From contig JAHRBS010000017.1 of the NCBI GenBank assembly GCA_024305745.1, positions 62,001 to 126,000 of the forward strand: DNA of 64,000 nt, read 5' to 3'. The DNA is from Polyporus tsugae. Lineage: Eukaryota > Basidiomycota > Agaricomycetes > Polyporales > Polyporaceae. Position 1 is the stretch's first letter, and each line of letters begins with the position of its first letter. The notes beneath the pieces are model-generated. The model ran no database searches. It was not told the origin of the DNA and saw nothing but the letters and a program-made list of their open reading frames with translations. The translations under genes were made by a program, and so were the position numbers. This document shows, piece after piece, positions 27,809-36,734 of the stretch.

Positions 27809-30247
27809 TTACTTAGTAACAATGCTTTTTAAGTGATTGATATGTTGTTCTAATCTCTTAGATACAGGATCACCAGTGTTCATCCCTACTATTGGAGCTA
27901 CGTATTCATTGTCAATCAAAACTTTGTGAGGTTTAAACTGTAAAGTTATTTTAACTGATTTCACAGTTACAGTTTGATCAGTCATAGATCTAAAGAATCT
28001 ATTATCTACTACTTTTGCTATTTTTACACCATGGTAAATTGATTTAATTTCATCAAAGGAGATAGAATCTCTAGTATAACCAGCCCAAACTGATTTCTCA
28101 ACTCTGTTCCCTTGTTTATCATAATACCAGAAACCATACTGTTTAATACCCAGTACGTATATTTCTTCGATAACGCAACCATCTAGTTCGTCTTTGAACA
28201 TACCCAGTTAATTTCCAATTAGGTGTTCAGGTAAAGGTTGGGTTGTAATTGCAGAATCAGTATCAGTGTAAATTACATAAGGTAATTGTTTAATTCTGTT
28301 CATATGGATTCTAGAATAGCTTGTGATTGCTGATGCGATTGCTACATTAGCTTTAACACTTCTTTTGAATGGAGATTTATCATGGAATACTGCCTTCATT
28401 TGATCTAATGCTTGATAGTTAGGTTTATCATCAAAAAGGATTGTAGATAAGTCATCATTGATATTCAAGATAGTGGCAGAAGGAAATGCAGTTAAGTATG
28501 CTGCCTCCATATCACTTGGTATAGTTATTGTTTTCAATTGTTCTTGTCTTCTACCGAAAACACCGTATAAACTATTTAATAATAGTTTAGCAATCCATCT
28601 TTCAGCACCTACCGAGTTATTTTTAATTTCAAACATTTCTTTAACGTAATCATTAAAAATATAACCTTTTGTGAATCTTTTTGCACATTTAACTTTGACT
28701 ATTTTATAACCTAAGCTTACCATATCTTTAACTTCTTCGGAGAAATAAACACCAGAGAATTTACCTCTTGGGTATATGGTTCTATTCTGCCATCTTAAAG
28801 GTAATACTGGTCTTTTAACAGTAGCTGGACAGTGGATTTCTAGTTCAATGAAACCAAAGAAACTATTTAGATCGAATGAATCTAAAGCTGATCCAGTTAA
28901 AGTTTCAATAAGTTCTAAAGGCATTGGTTTGGTCATTGCATAAGGATAAAGAGATCTTACATCATAGTAGTAACATTTGACTCCATGTGCTTTATAGATG
29001 TCAACTGCTCCGCCAAAATAAGATTTTCTTACGAAATAATCGTTGAACCCAGTTAAAATAGGTATTGGTGACTTTAAGAAATTAAGTCTTAGGATTTTCA
29101 TAGCTAATGCTGGTAAAGAAACTACACTTGTAATATCTACTCCATATTTATCAATATAAGTCAATTGTGCTTCTTTCAATGCTTTGTACAATGCTGCTGA
29201 GTCTTGTCCTGCATATTTAACTAATTCTTTCATTTCGTATTTGTCTTCAAGAATTGTAGGTTTATTCCATTTAGGATTATATGGAGTTAATTTACCTTCC
29301 ACTGAGAACAATTTACAAAAACTTTGTAGAGATACAGGGAATATTCTTAAAGAATCCATGAACACAAGGGTTTTATCATTGATCACCACCCTGATTGTAA
29401 CATATTTATTATAAGCATCAACAATAGTCTCAACTTTATTAGTAGGATAATACGCATTAACAAATCTACTTAAAAAGATTCCATCGAATCCACCTAGGTT
29501 ATGAGTAAAATATAATTAGTTTTGTCTTCACTTTTACTTTCTAAGTAATCAAAAAAATCTAACCACATGTAGAACACTGACTCTAGACCGACCCTCTTAA
29601 CTCTGAAAACTTTAGTCTGAGAAGTTACTTTACATGAAATCATCAGTGGTATCTGATGACCTTTGTATGAAACTGTTTCTATGTCCATAGTTGAGAATGG
29701 TTTAGGGTTCACTGCTCTTCTGGTTAAGATCGTTATAAGTTGATTTTTATTTTCCAATACTTTTTCTCCCGGCAGGGGGATACAAGCTGAACTTGAATAA
29801 TATCTTACTCCTTCTTTATCGGCTAAGAAGTTTCTTAATGCTTTGCTTTTTCTTGAAGAAGTCTTTCTTAGTTTTATTCGTTCATCGTGGTTAGCTATAA
29901 CATCATGCATACTTTTGTATCTGATAGGATCCAATTTAGATGCTGCTTCTCTTAGTTTAGTAATGATTTCTAGTATACCATTATTAGCTTTAATTTTGGC
30001 ATTTGCCATATGGTCAACGTTCCATACTCTAACCCTAAACATTGTAGGAATATCGAAATTATAACCATCACCATGATCAATATGTTCAATACCGATAATA
30101 TAAGTGATTAAAACTTTATTTAAAAAATATACTTTATAAGTTAAACTACATTTATGGTTTGTATTATTAGGTTTCAATGCAGATTTGATTATAGGAGATG
30201 AATGATAGTATCTTTTGCCACCAATCTTGTTGAAGTTACTATCAAAC
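27809..30247 (-). pseudogene. dpo: family B DNA polymerase of linear-plasmid type, broken
   Basis: Protein-primed type B polymerase. Exo I is FSTMDIETVSYKG and Exo II is HNLGGFDG. Polymerase motif A is YYYDVRSLYPYAM, motif B is LLLNSLYGVFGR and motif C is YTDTDSAI. Two lesions inactivate it: a frameshift near 29505 between TNYILLIT and FTHNLGGFDG, and an in-frame TAA at 28205-28207 between EHLIGN and LGMFKDEL, where the intact polymerase of insert 2 reads ELLGNELGKF. The N-terminus is truncated at the nad6 boundary. The remaining length is about 810 codons. Confidence 0.88.
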
Positions 30248-30250
30248 TCT

Positions 30251-30907
30251 TTATTTATTTAGACCTTTTAAGGGGGTTAAGTTATTTAATTTATTACTTA
30301 CTCTTCTAGGTTTAGTAATAAAGATTGGAGCCACCATAGCTAATAATAAAATAATACTTATAATAATTAACCAAGAACCACCATAGGTATAAAGACCTTG
30401 TCCTATAGCTTCAATTTGTGAGAAATTAGTAATAGTAGTATCAGCAATAGTTGGATTTATTGCAATATGTACTACACTATCTAAGTTTAAATTATTTTTT
30501 AACAGTAATCCATTTAAAATATTAATTAGATTTAACAAATAAGAGAAAAAGGATACATTATCAATAGAAAATGGAATAATAGTATAGATTTCATATATAA
30601 ATAATATACCTATTGAGAATGCTAAAGGTAAGTTTTTTGTATATTGATGACTTGTTTCTAAAATATCAGTTAATCTTATGTTAAGAAGCATAATCACAAA
30701 TAAAAATAATACTGCAATGGCACCTACATAAACTATAATATAAGAGATACCTATAAATCCTATACCTAATAATATTAAATATCCAGCAGCATTTACAAAT
30801 ACTGAAATTAAGAAAATCACTGCTATAACAGGATTTTTAGATGTAATAACTAAAACACTAGAAAATAGTGCAGCAAAGGCTAATAAATCAATTAAGAAAT
30901 TTTTCAT
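30251..30907 (-). CDS. nad6: NADH dehydrogenase subunit 6
   Basis: A 218-residue membrane subunit of complex I. Start MKNFLIDLLAFAALFSS at 30907. It has the conserved YIIVYVGAIAVLFLFVIML block and five hydrophobic helices, and ends LKGLNK with TAA at 30251. The dpo pseudogene starts in another frame within a few bases of this stop, marking an insertion junction. No intron. Very sure. Confidence 0.94.
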   Translation of the reverse strand: MKNFLIDLLAFAALFSSVLVITSKNPVIAVIFLISVFVNAAGYLILLGIGFIGISYIIVYVGAIAVLFLFVIMLLNIRLTDILETSHQYTKNLPLAFSIGILFIYEIYTIIPFSIDNVSFFSYLLNLINILNGLLLKNNLNLDSVVHIAINPTIADTTITNFSQIEAIGQGLYTYGGSWLIIISIILLLAMVAPIFITKPRRVSNKLNNLTPLKGLNK

Positions 30908-31390
30908 ATTTTATTATTTAAATTTTATATGACCGAATATATATAATATATATATTTCTAGTTTGGTCGTAAACAAGATATTGAAATATCAAGTAGGTTT
31001 AACCTAAAAACATTTTATTTCTTATTATTTTAATAATTTAAGGATTTAACCTCGATCATTAATAATGATTAATGGACTCTTTTAAATGATATTAATCATA
31101 AAATCATATAATTTAATAAATATAGTTATATTTAAATAACAATATATAAATAATATAATAATATTAATGATAATTTTTATTAAATAAATAATTTAATTAT
31201 TGTTAGGCTTATTTAAAATCAATTAAAAACTAAAAATTAAAAATGTTTAAAAAAATAAATAATTATATATTCAAAATTTAAAAAGAATTAGATAAATGAA
31301 AAAATAAGTATATTAGGTATAAAACAAAATGTCCCTCCCTCACTCCCATCCCTACGCCCGGACGGGGTGGCCACGGAGTAGGGGGAGAAA
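30908..31390. other. AT-rich spacer between rps3 and nad6
   Basis: About 480 bases. The first 400 are AT-rich with no ORF or tRNA. The last 55 (31331-31385) are very GC-rich: a C-rich run, then GCCCGGACGGGG, GGCCACGG and GGGGG, ending five bases from the rps3 stop. Confidence 0.65.
31354..31367. repeat. GC-rich mini-cluster after rps3
   Basis: ACGCCCGGACGGGG core, matching the CCCGGACGGGG of the cluster at 45925-45944. A run of five C (transcript sense) follows at 31381-31385. Confidence 0.6.
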
Positions 31391-32407
31391 TTAAAAAAAT
31401 TTATGTCCAATAGATACAGTAAAACTGAAAGCACCTCTTTTGTTTTTTTGAGTTAATCTAGCTGTAGTCACATAATTAGATTTACTTCTAGCTAAACTAC
31501 CATATTGAATTTTTTTAACTGTTCTTCTAGGTACAATTTTACCTCTCATTAATCTTCCACCTAATTTAATATTTACACCGGTTAAAATAGTAGCAAATCT
31601 ACTAAATTTATTTAAATTACTTCTAAACATCATTTTATGAGATTGGTGTTTTAAAAATCTTCCTATAATTCTAGTAAAAGAGTTTCTTCTAAATAAACCT
31701 AATTTACCTAAAATATTAATTAAAATTTGACTATTATGACTAACTGAATATAATTGAGTTAATTCTAATTTGACTGGTTTTTTAAAATAATGACTTAATT
31801 TAGCACTTAAATCTTGTAATTTATTGATATTTAAATCTAAAAAGTTTTTGTTAAAAAGTTTTTTATTAAGAACAAAATAAAATAAGTTAATAATAATATT
31901 TTTAGGAGTTATTAAATAATAAGGTCTACTTATTACACTACTCATTTCAAAGAATGAATATTCTAATATTTTAGTTACATTTTTATTTAATATTTTTGAA
32001 TTTAAAGTTTTTGAATTAAATTCATATAAAGTATTTTGAGTTTGAGCTAAAGGTATATCTAAAGTACTAAAAGATTTTAAATAATTTTGAATAACAGTTT
32101 GTAATTCATCATCTTCTTTTTTTTTCGGAATGTAAGTTAACATATCTATTTTATCATAATATGATGTTTTTTGTGAAATAGGATTTATTTCTTTATTTAT
32201 TAATTTTTTACTGTTTAAAATTATTTCTTCTTTATTTTGATTATCTTTTATTAATTGATTATTATATTTAGCTATTTCTAATACTGGTGATAAGTCTATT
32301 CTTTTTCTTTTTAAAGTTGGTGTTTTATAATTATTTGATTTTAATGTTGGTAAATCTATAGTAGAATATTGATTATTGATTGGTAAGAAAAATTGGTTGT
32401 TTTCCAT
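31391..32407 (-). CDS. rps3: ribosomal protein S3
   Basis: A 338-residue ORF starting MENNQFFLPINNQYS at 32407. The basic C-terminal half is typical of fungal mitochondrial uS3/Var1-like proteins: GRFLKHQSHKMMFRSNLNKF, GVNIKLGGRLMRGKIVPRRT, KIQYGSLARSKSNYVTT and GAFSFTVSIGHKFF. It is a component of the small mitoribosomal subunit. It is free-standing, not inside an rnl intron. Its 5' leader shares 60 identical bases with the leader of orf404. Long Asn/Lys-rich N-terminal region as usual for the family. Confidence 0.92.
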   Translation of the reverse strand: MENNQFFLPINNQYSTIDLPTLKSNNYKTPTLKRKRIDLSPVLEIAKYNNQLIKDNQNKEEIILNSKKLINKEINPISQKTSYYDKIDMLTYIPKKKEDDELQTVIQNYLKSFSTLDIPLAQTQNTLYEFNSKTLNSKILNKNVTKILEYSFFEMSSVISRPYYLITPKNIIINLFYFVLNKKLFNKNFLDLNINKLQDLSAKLSHYFKKPVKLELTQLYSVSHNSQILINILGKLGLFRRNSFTRIIGRFLKHQSHKMMFRSNLNKFSRFATILTGVNIKLGGRLMRGKIVPRRTVKKIQYGSLARSKSNYVTTARLTQKNKRGAFSFTVSIGHKFF

Positions 32408-32420
32408 ATTGAATGATTTA

Positions 32421-32480
32421 TTAATTAACGTTGGTTAATTTATTTTTACTTTTCATAACTGAGCTATTTAAAATAGCTAC
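32421..32480 (-). repeat. 60-bp leader repeat, copy at rps3
   Basis: The 60 bases from TTAATTAACGTTGGTTAATT to AAAATAGCTAC are identical to 34899-34958 upstream of orf404. Weaker similarity continues for about 240 bases beyond, up to the cox2 tail remnant, so the whole spacer is duplicated. Confidence 0.9.
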
Positions 32481-32722
32481 CTTATTTATCCATTGTATTC
32501 AAGGTAATATACATTCGTTTTACCCCTTTTCTACTAATTATTTAATAGTGAATATAATGTTTTATAAAATATTTATAAGATTGATAAATAAAGTTTTAAG
32601 CTAATAGATAATTCATAATTTATCATTATTTAAATTCATATTTTTGATTCTTACTTAACATAAATTAATTTTTAGCCTTATAGTGGGCACATACATAAAT
32701 TTATGTTTGCATTATAATTAGA

Positions 32723-32803
32723 TTATGCGGCATCTATCCATGCTAAGTAATCTTGGATTGATACTGTTTCTATTACTATTGCCATGAAACCATGGTACAC
32801 ACC
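32723..32803 (-). pseudogene. displaced 3' end of cox2
   Basis: The minus strand encodes GVYHGFMAIVIETVSIQDYL and AWIDAA with TAA at 32723. This matches the last 26 codons of intact cox2 at 35272-35350 (GVYHGFMPIAIEAVS) with a few substitutions. The match stops abruptly upstream. Downstream the spacer leads into rps3, so this is probably the native cox2-rps3 junction, now separated from cox2 by 2.4 kb. Confidence 0.9.
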
Positions 32804-33146
32804 ACCAGCATACTTAATATACTCTTTTAAAGTATATTTCTAATGTAAATTTTAAATAGAGGGGGCCGATAGGGTTTAATATTTTCTTAATAACCTATTT
32901 AACTTCTTAGATGTTTGTCTATAACTTTAGATAATTTAGCTTTTAATCTGTAGGTATCTAATCTTATATTTAAAATTTTAATTTTTAGTCTATTTATTTT
33001 GATCAATCACAGATTTAACTGTAGGGTCAAGAAGAGATGCTTGTAGAATAGTAACCCAGATTTAATAAGTTTAGGTAAGTTATATAATGAACAATATTTT
33101 GTTATAACCAAAGTTATAGTATGATTAAATAGGGGAGAAAAGTAAA
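32804..33146. other. spacer, no gene seen
   Basis: About 340 AT-rich bases between the cox2 tail remnant and orf71. One GGGGG at 32864-32868. No ORF or tRNA is recognised. Confidence 0.5.
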
Positions 33147-33362
33147 TTAAAAAAATAAATATCCTATAATATATATATAACTTATAGTCATTTTATTATT
33201 AAATACATATAAAATAAGTATATATATTAATAATAAAGTAGATAGTCCTATTATATTACAAATTATATTTCTTACATATAAATCCATAAAAGCCCTTACT
33301 TCATTAGGTTTATATTGACTTTCTTTTTCCTTAAGCCAATCCCATAAGAATAGGGGGGGCAT
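33147..33362 (-). CDS. hypothetical small membrane protein (orf71)
   Basis: A 71-residue ORF, MPPLFLWDWLKEKESQYKP, followed by a strongly hydrophobic half (NIIGLSTLLLIYILILYVF and ISYIYIIGYLFF). The start lies inside a seven-base C run (transcript sense), so it may instead be the end of a longer ORF shifted by the homopolymer. A C4 tract lies about a dozen bases beyond the stop. It sits in the segment inserted between cox2 and rps3. Family unknown; existence as a gene is uncertain. Confidence 0.4.
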   Translation of the reverse strand: MPPLFLWDWLKEKESQYKPNEVRAFMDLYVRNIICNIIGLSTLLLIYILILYVFNNKMTISYIYIIGYLFF

Positions 33363-33677
33363 ATACCGGATTAGTTATTTTACCTTTAAAAAAAAGTAAA
33401 CACAAATTAATCAATAAGTAAAAATACTAAATATATTAAAGCTAATATAATATTAACAAAAAGTACTTTTTTCAAAGTAAGTTTACTTAATAGTAGAATT
33501 ATAGAATTAAAATCTACTGATACTATTAAATCTACTGATACTATTAAATATTTAATAAATTTAATAAATCCAAAATCAGAATAAAAAGTATCGGCATCCT
33601 TAAATTAGTTTAAAATTGCTTATTAATTTTAAGTTTAGTATTTGAAAAGATTGTAGGGGGGGGGGGGTATATGGTTA
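33363..33677. other. spacer with short tandem repeat
   Basis: No gene is seen. The 18-bp unit AAATCTACTGATACTATT occurs twice in a row at 33510-33545. A 12-base oligo-C tract (transcript sense) is at 33656-33667, ten bases after the orf404 stop. Confidence 0.6.
33656..33667 (-). other. 12-base oligo-C tract (transcript sense) after orf404
   Basis: G12 on the plus strand, ten bases beyond the orf404 stop. It follows the same pattern as the tract after cob. Confidence 0.7.
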
Positions 33678-34892
33678 TTAACCTATCACTAATAACAAGA
33701 TTATTACTACTGTTTGTAGAAGAAGACACAAAATAGTATTTTTTAATACCATCTCTTTAATAATATAAACATCTTTAAGTTTACTCATGCTATGCAATTC
33801 AATAAAATGACATTTTATAAAAGCGGGAGTATATTTAGAAAAATTAATAGAATCGATTCTAGAATACTTATTAATATAATATAAAATAAATAAATTATAT
33901 AATAATAATAAATTAATAAATAATACACCTACAACTTTTAACATGGTTATTATTTTGAAGTTTAAAATTGATAAAGTGAAAATAGAATTATATGGTAAAT
34001 ATACCATAATAAGAATACTTATTAATAATAAAACATATTTTAGATATCTATTATTATTTTTTCTTTTTTGTAATAAGGTAAAGAGAGTTATTGATTTTTC
34101 TTTTTTATTTAAGTCATTAGTTATAGTACTTATAGTTTTTGAATATTTATTTTTTAAAGCATAGCTTATACCCATAAGACTCATGACTATTAACGTTGCC
34201 GCTGTACTGTTAAACACAAACGCTTGTCTTGCTCTCATTTTGAGATAAGAAATTCTTAGTGCTTGATCTGTAATAGTATTTTCATCAATAAACGCAGTGT
34301 TTGCGTGGAGTTTTACTACTGCTCTATACATTAATAAAGCTCCTAAACCGGGCACTCCATATCCAATTAAACCTGGATTTTCTTGGTATAATGTATATAG
34401 TTTTTGAGTATACTGATTAACTGATTCTAAGTCTATTATTACTTTACCATCAAGGTATTCTATAACTTTATTTTCTGTCTTAGATATTATTTTATTTTCA
34501 AATAATATATTTTCAATAGTTGATTTAATTTCATTAGTATAAGTATTAGAATTAGTCACATCTCTCAAACTATTAAAAGGTTTTTCTCCTTTGATTAAAG
34601 GATATAGAGGAGAGAATAATTTTTTATTATCTACACTTTCATTTTCTTGTACAAATAAATTTAAACTATTATTAATAATTTCTTTTTTATTTATGTTGTT
34701 TGCTTGAGATAATTCAGGAAATGCTTCCGAGTAAGATGTGACTGTTGATTCTATGTATTCTGAAGCAGTCATTGGCTCAGAGTGAGCTCTGATTTCATTA
34801 AAATATTTAGCATCCTGAACAGGATTATTGGATAATGGAGGAACATTACTATATAATACATTAGAACTATGAAAGTGTTTTTTTGTTACCAT
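33678..34892 (-). CDS. orf404, membrane protein of unknown function
   Basis: A 404-residue ORF starting MVTKKHFHSSNVLYSN at 34892. Residues 1-170 are hydrophilic and Asn/Ser/Glu-rich. Around residue 175 comes a Gly-rich hydrophobic stretch (NPGLIGYGVPGLGALLMY), then ARQAFVFNSTAATLIVMSLM. Two hydrophobic blocks follow near residues 285-345 and a final helix ends the protein (TVVIILLLVIG). The overall order (hydrophilic front, Gly-rich helix, paired C-terminal helices) recalls the front half of the cox1 intron 5 chimera. It lies in DNA inserted between cox2 and its old tail. I do not recognise a named family. Plasmid origin is plausible but unproven. Confidence 0.75.
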   Translation of the reverse strand: MVTKKHFHSSNVLYSNVPPLSNNPVQDAKYFNEIRAHSEPMTASEYIESTVTSYSEAFPELSQANNINKKEIINNSLNLFVQENESVDNKKLFSPLYPLIKGEKPFNSLRDVTNSNTYTNEIKSTIENILFENKIISKTENKVIEYLDGKVIIDLESVNQYTQKLYTLYQENPGLIGYGVPGLGALLMYRAVVKLHANTAFIDENTITDQALRISYLKMRARQAFVFNSTAATLIVMSLMGISYALKNKYSKTISTITNDLNKKEKSITLFTLLQKRKNNNRYLKYVLLLISILIMVYLPYNSIFTLSILNFKIITMLKVVGVLFINLLLLYNLFILYYINKYSRIDSINFSKYTPAFIKCHFIELHSMSKLKDVYIIKEMVLKNTILCLLLQTVVIILLLVIG

Positions 34893-34894
34893 TT

Positions 34895-34910
34895 AACGTT
34901 AATTAACGTT
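34895..34910. promoter_or_regulatory. 16-bp perfect palindrome in the orf404 leader
   Basis: AACGTTAATTAACGTT reads identically on both strands and lies three bases before the orf404 start codon. Only half of it is kept in the matching rps3 leader. Could be a protein-binding or recombination site; unproven. Confidence 0.4.
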
Positions 34911-34958
34911 GGTTAATTTATTTTTACTTTTCATAACTGAGCTATTTAAAATAGCTAC
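34899..34958 (-). repeat. 60-bp leader repeat, copy at orf404
   Basis: Identical to 32421-32480. The related spacer continues to the cox2 stop at 35272, interrupted by small insertions and a six-base oligo-C tract (35167-35172). Confidence 0.9.
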
Positions 34959-35271
34959 TCTATTTATCCCCAGATCCAAAGAGATATACTTCCGTTTCTC
35001 TAATAACTTGGTTGGTTTTTATATTATTTATATTTTTTATATAATAGTGATAAATAAAGGTTTAAGCTAATAGATAATTCACTATTTAATTAATTTTAAA
35101 TTTATATTTAAATTAAATCATATTTTTGAATTTTACTTAACATAAATTAAATTTCTTAGCTTTATAGGGGGGTATACATAATTTTTATTTTGATTATAAT
35201 TATTAATTATGTAATTAAATACTTATAAAAAATACATACATTAAATTTAATATGTTTTTTATTTGATTAGA

Positions 35272-36027
35272 TTATGCGGCATCTATCCATGCTAAGTAAT
35301 CTTGGATTGATACTGCTTCGATTGCTATTGGCATGAAACCATGGTACACACCACAGATTTCAGAACATTGACCGTAGAAAGTACCTGTTCTTTCAGCTAA
35401 GATAGAAGTTTGATTTAATCTACCAGGTACTGCATCAATTTTTAAACCTAAAGAAGGTATTGCAAAAGAGTGGATAACATCAGCACCTGTAACAATTAAT
35501 CTAATATGTGTATCAGTAGGAACAACTACTTTATTATCAACATCTAATAATCTAAATTGTCCTAATTCTAAATCTGATTCAGGTATCATATATGAATCAA
35601 ATTCTATTGATTCTCCACTAACATTAATATAATCACTATATTCATATGACCAATACCATTGGTGCCCTACTACTTTTATTGTAACAGTTGGAGAAATTAC
35701 TTCATCTAATAAATATAATAATCTAAATGAAGGAAATGCAATAGCAATTAAAATGAAAGCTGGTGTAATAGTCCAAATTAATTCTATTAATGTACCGTGG
35801 TTAAGATATTTATGTACAATAGGTGAATTATTATTATTAAAGTAATACATTATTGATCCTATAACCCAAAATACACTTACACATATTACTACTAAATAGA
35901 AGAAGATAGTATTGTGTAATTCTACTATCCCTGTAAATCCTGGTGCTGCACTATCTTGAAATCCTAATTGCCAAGGTTGTGGTGCATCGTTATAAATTGT
36001 ATTAAAAATTGAAAAGTAATTTAACAT
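35272..36027 (-). CDS. cox2: cytochrome c oxidase subunit 2
   Basis: A 251-residue subunit that accepts electrons from cytochrome c. Start MLNYFSIFNTIYNDAPQPW at 36027. There are two N-terminal helices and then the CuA domain: VVGHQWYWSYEYSD, DVIHSFAIPSLGLK and the ligand loop GQCSEICGVYHGFMP. It is intronless and intact to IQDYLAWIDAA. A second, older-looking copy of the last 26 codons lies 2.5 kb downstream. Very sure. Confidence 0.96.
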   Translation of the reverse strand: MLNYFSIFNTIYNDAPQPWQLGFQDSAAPGFTGIVELHNTIFFYLVVICVSVFWVIGSIMYYFNNNNSPIVHKYLNHGTLIELIWTITPAFILIAIAFPSFRLLYLLDEVISPTVTIKVVGHQWYWSYEYSDYINVSGESIEFDSYMIPESDLELGQFRLLDVDNKVVVPTDTHIRLIVTGADVIHSFAIPSLGLKIDAVPGRLNQTSILAERTGTFYGQCSEICGVYHGFMPIAIEAVSIQDYLAWIDAA

Positions 36028-36256
36028 AATTGTTATTAATTCATTTATTTAATGATTAAATTTGAACTTAGTATATTTTACTCACTATATTTTATTTATA
36101 AATAATTTATATTTATATTAATATTAATATTAATAAGTTTAATACCCTGTCTATGAAGACAATCATGATTAAAATCATTGCTTAATTTAATAAATTAAAG
36201 GCATCCTAAGTTACATCTTAAAAATAATACATCTTTTTACTAAGGTAAAAAAAAAA

Positions 36257-36335
36257 AATAAAGGAGAATTGAACTCACTAATATATTTATCATTATTTAA
36301 TATAAATATATACTTAAACCATTAAGCAACAATAT
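36257..36335 (-). tRNA. tRNA-like remnant, identity unknown
   Basis: The minus strand has a D-arm-like GCTTAATGGTTTAAG and a T-arm-like GAGTTCAATTCTC, but no acceptor pairing and an AT-only anticodon region. It is probably a decayed tRNA. Low confidence. Confidence 0.25.
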
Positions 36336-36350
36336 TTTTAATTATTAAAA

Positions 36351-36411
36351 CATGGTCCATTTTTATGAATTTCAAAGATTCTTGTTTAACCATTAAACTA
36401 AAGATGCATTT
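36351..36411 (-). pseudogene. tRNA-Gln-like remnant
   Basis: D arm AGTTTAATGGTTAAAC and anticodon stem GAAT/ATTC with loop CTTTGAA (UUG) are present. The T arm is missing, and the 3' TGGACCA does not pair with the 5' ATGCATC. A decayed trnQ is the best reading. Confidence 0.45.
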
Positions 36412-36449
36412 AAATAAATAAAATTATTTTATAAAAGCAAACATTTAAT

Positions 36450-36524
36450 ACGAGTAAAGAGACTTGAACTCTTAAAATAATGAAAACCTAAGATTCACTC
36501 GGCTACCAATTTCGACATACTCGC
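36450..36524 (-). tRNA. trnL: tRNA-Leu (UAG)
   Basis: Acceptor GCGAGTA/TACTCGT, class II. Anticodon loop CTTAGGT gives UAG. T arm is AGAG-TTCAAGT-CTCT. Confidence 0.82.
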
Positions 36525-36576
36525 CATACTTTACTAAAAAAACTAAACTAAAATAATTTAAATTTAAAATATGGAT

Positions 36577-36649
36577 AAGAGGTGGGGGATTCGAACTCCC
36601 GGTCAATAATGTGTAAGATTACTGCTTTAACCAACTAAGCTAACCCCTT
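36577..36649 (-). tRNA. trnV: tRNA-Val (UAC)
   Basis: Acceptor AAGGGGT/ACCTCTT, anticodon stem GTAAT/ATTAT with loop CTTACAC giving UAC, T arm GGGAG-TTCGAAT-CCCCC. Confidence 0.87.
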
Positions 36650-36734
36650 CCTATAAAATTTTTGATTATAATTTTAATCTTATATTTATTTTTTATATTG
36701 ATTTAATTTATAAACATATAGGGGGTTACAAATT

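Larger units (their letters stand above)
25700..30247 (-). mobile_element. integrated, decayed linear-plasmid DNA (insert 1)
   Basis: Between atp8 and nad6 lies about 4.5 kb with visibly higher G+C and different codon use from its neighbours. It carries a broken family B DNA polymerase (27809-30247) and a broken membrane-anchored, acidic protein gene (26295-27684). The polymerase fragment begins three bases from the nad6 stop codon, so one junction is at the nad6 3' end. The other end is indistinct, somewhere in 25700-26294. Such dpo-bearing inserts are known to derive from invertron plasmids of fungal mitochondria. Confidence 0.8.

Noticed and set aside
29769..29783. GC-rich CTCCCGGCAGGGGG inside dpo
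   Set aside because: Resembles the GC mini-clusters, but the dpo frame runs through it as plausible protein (ACIPLPGEKV), so it may be native sequence.
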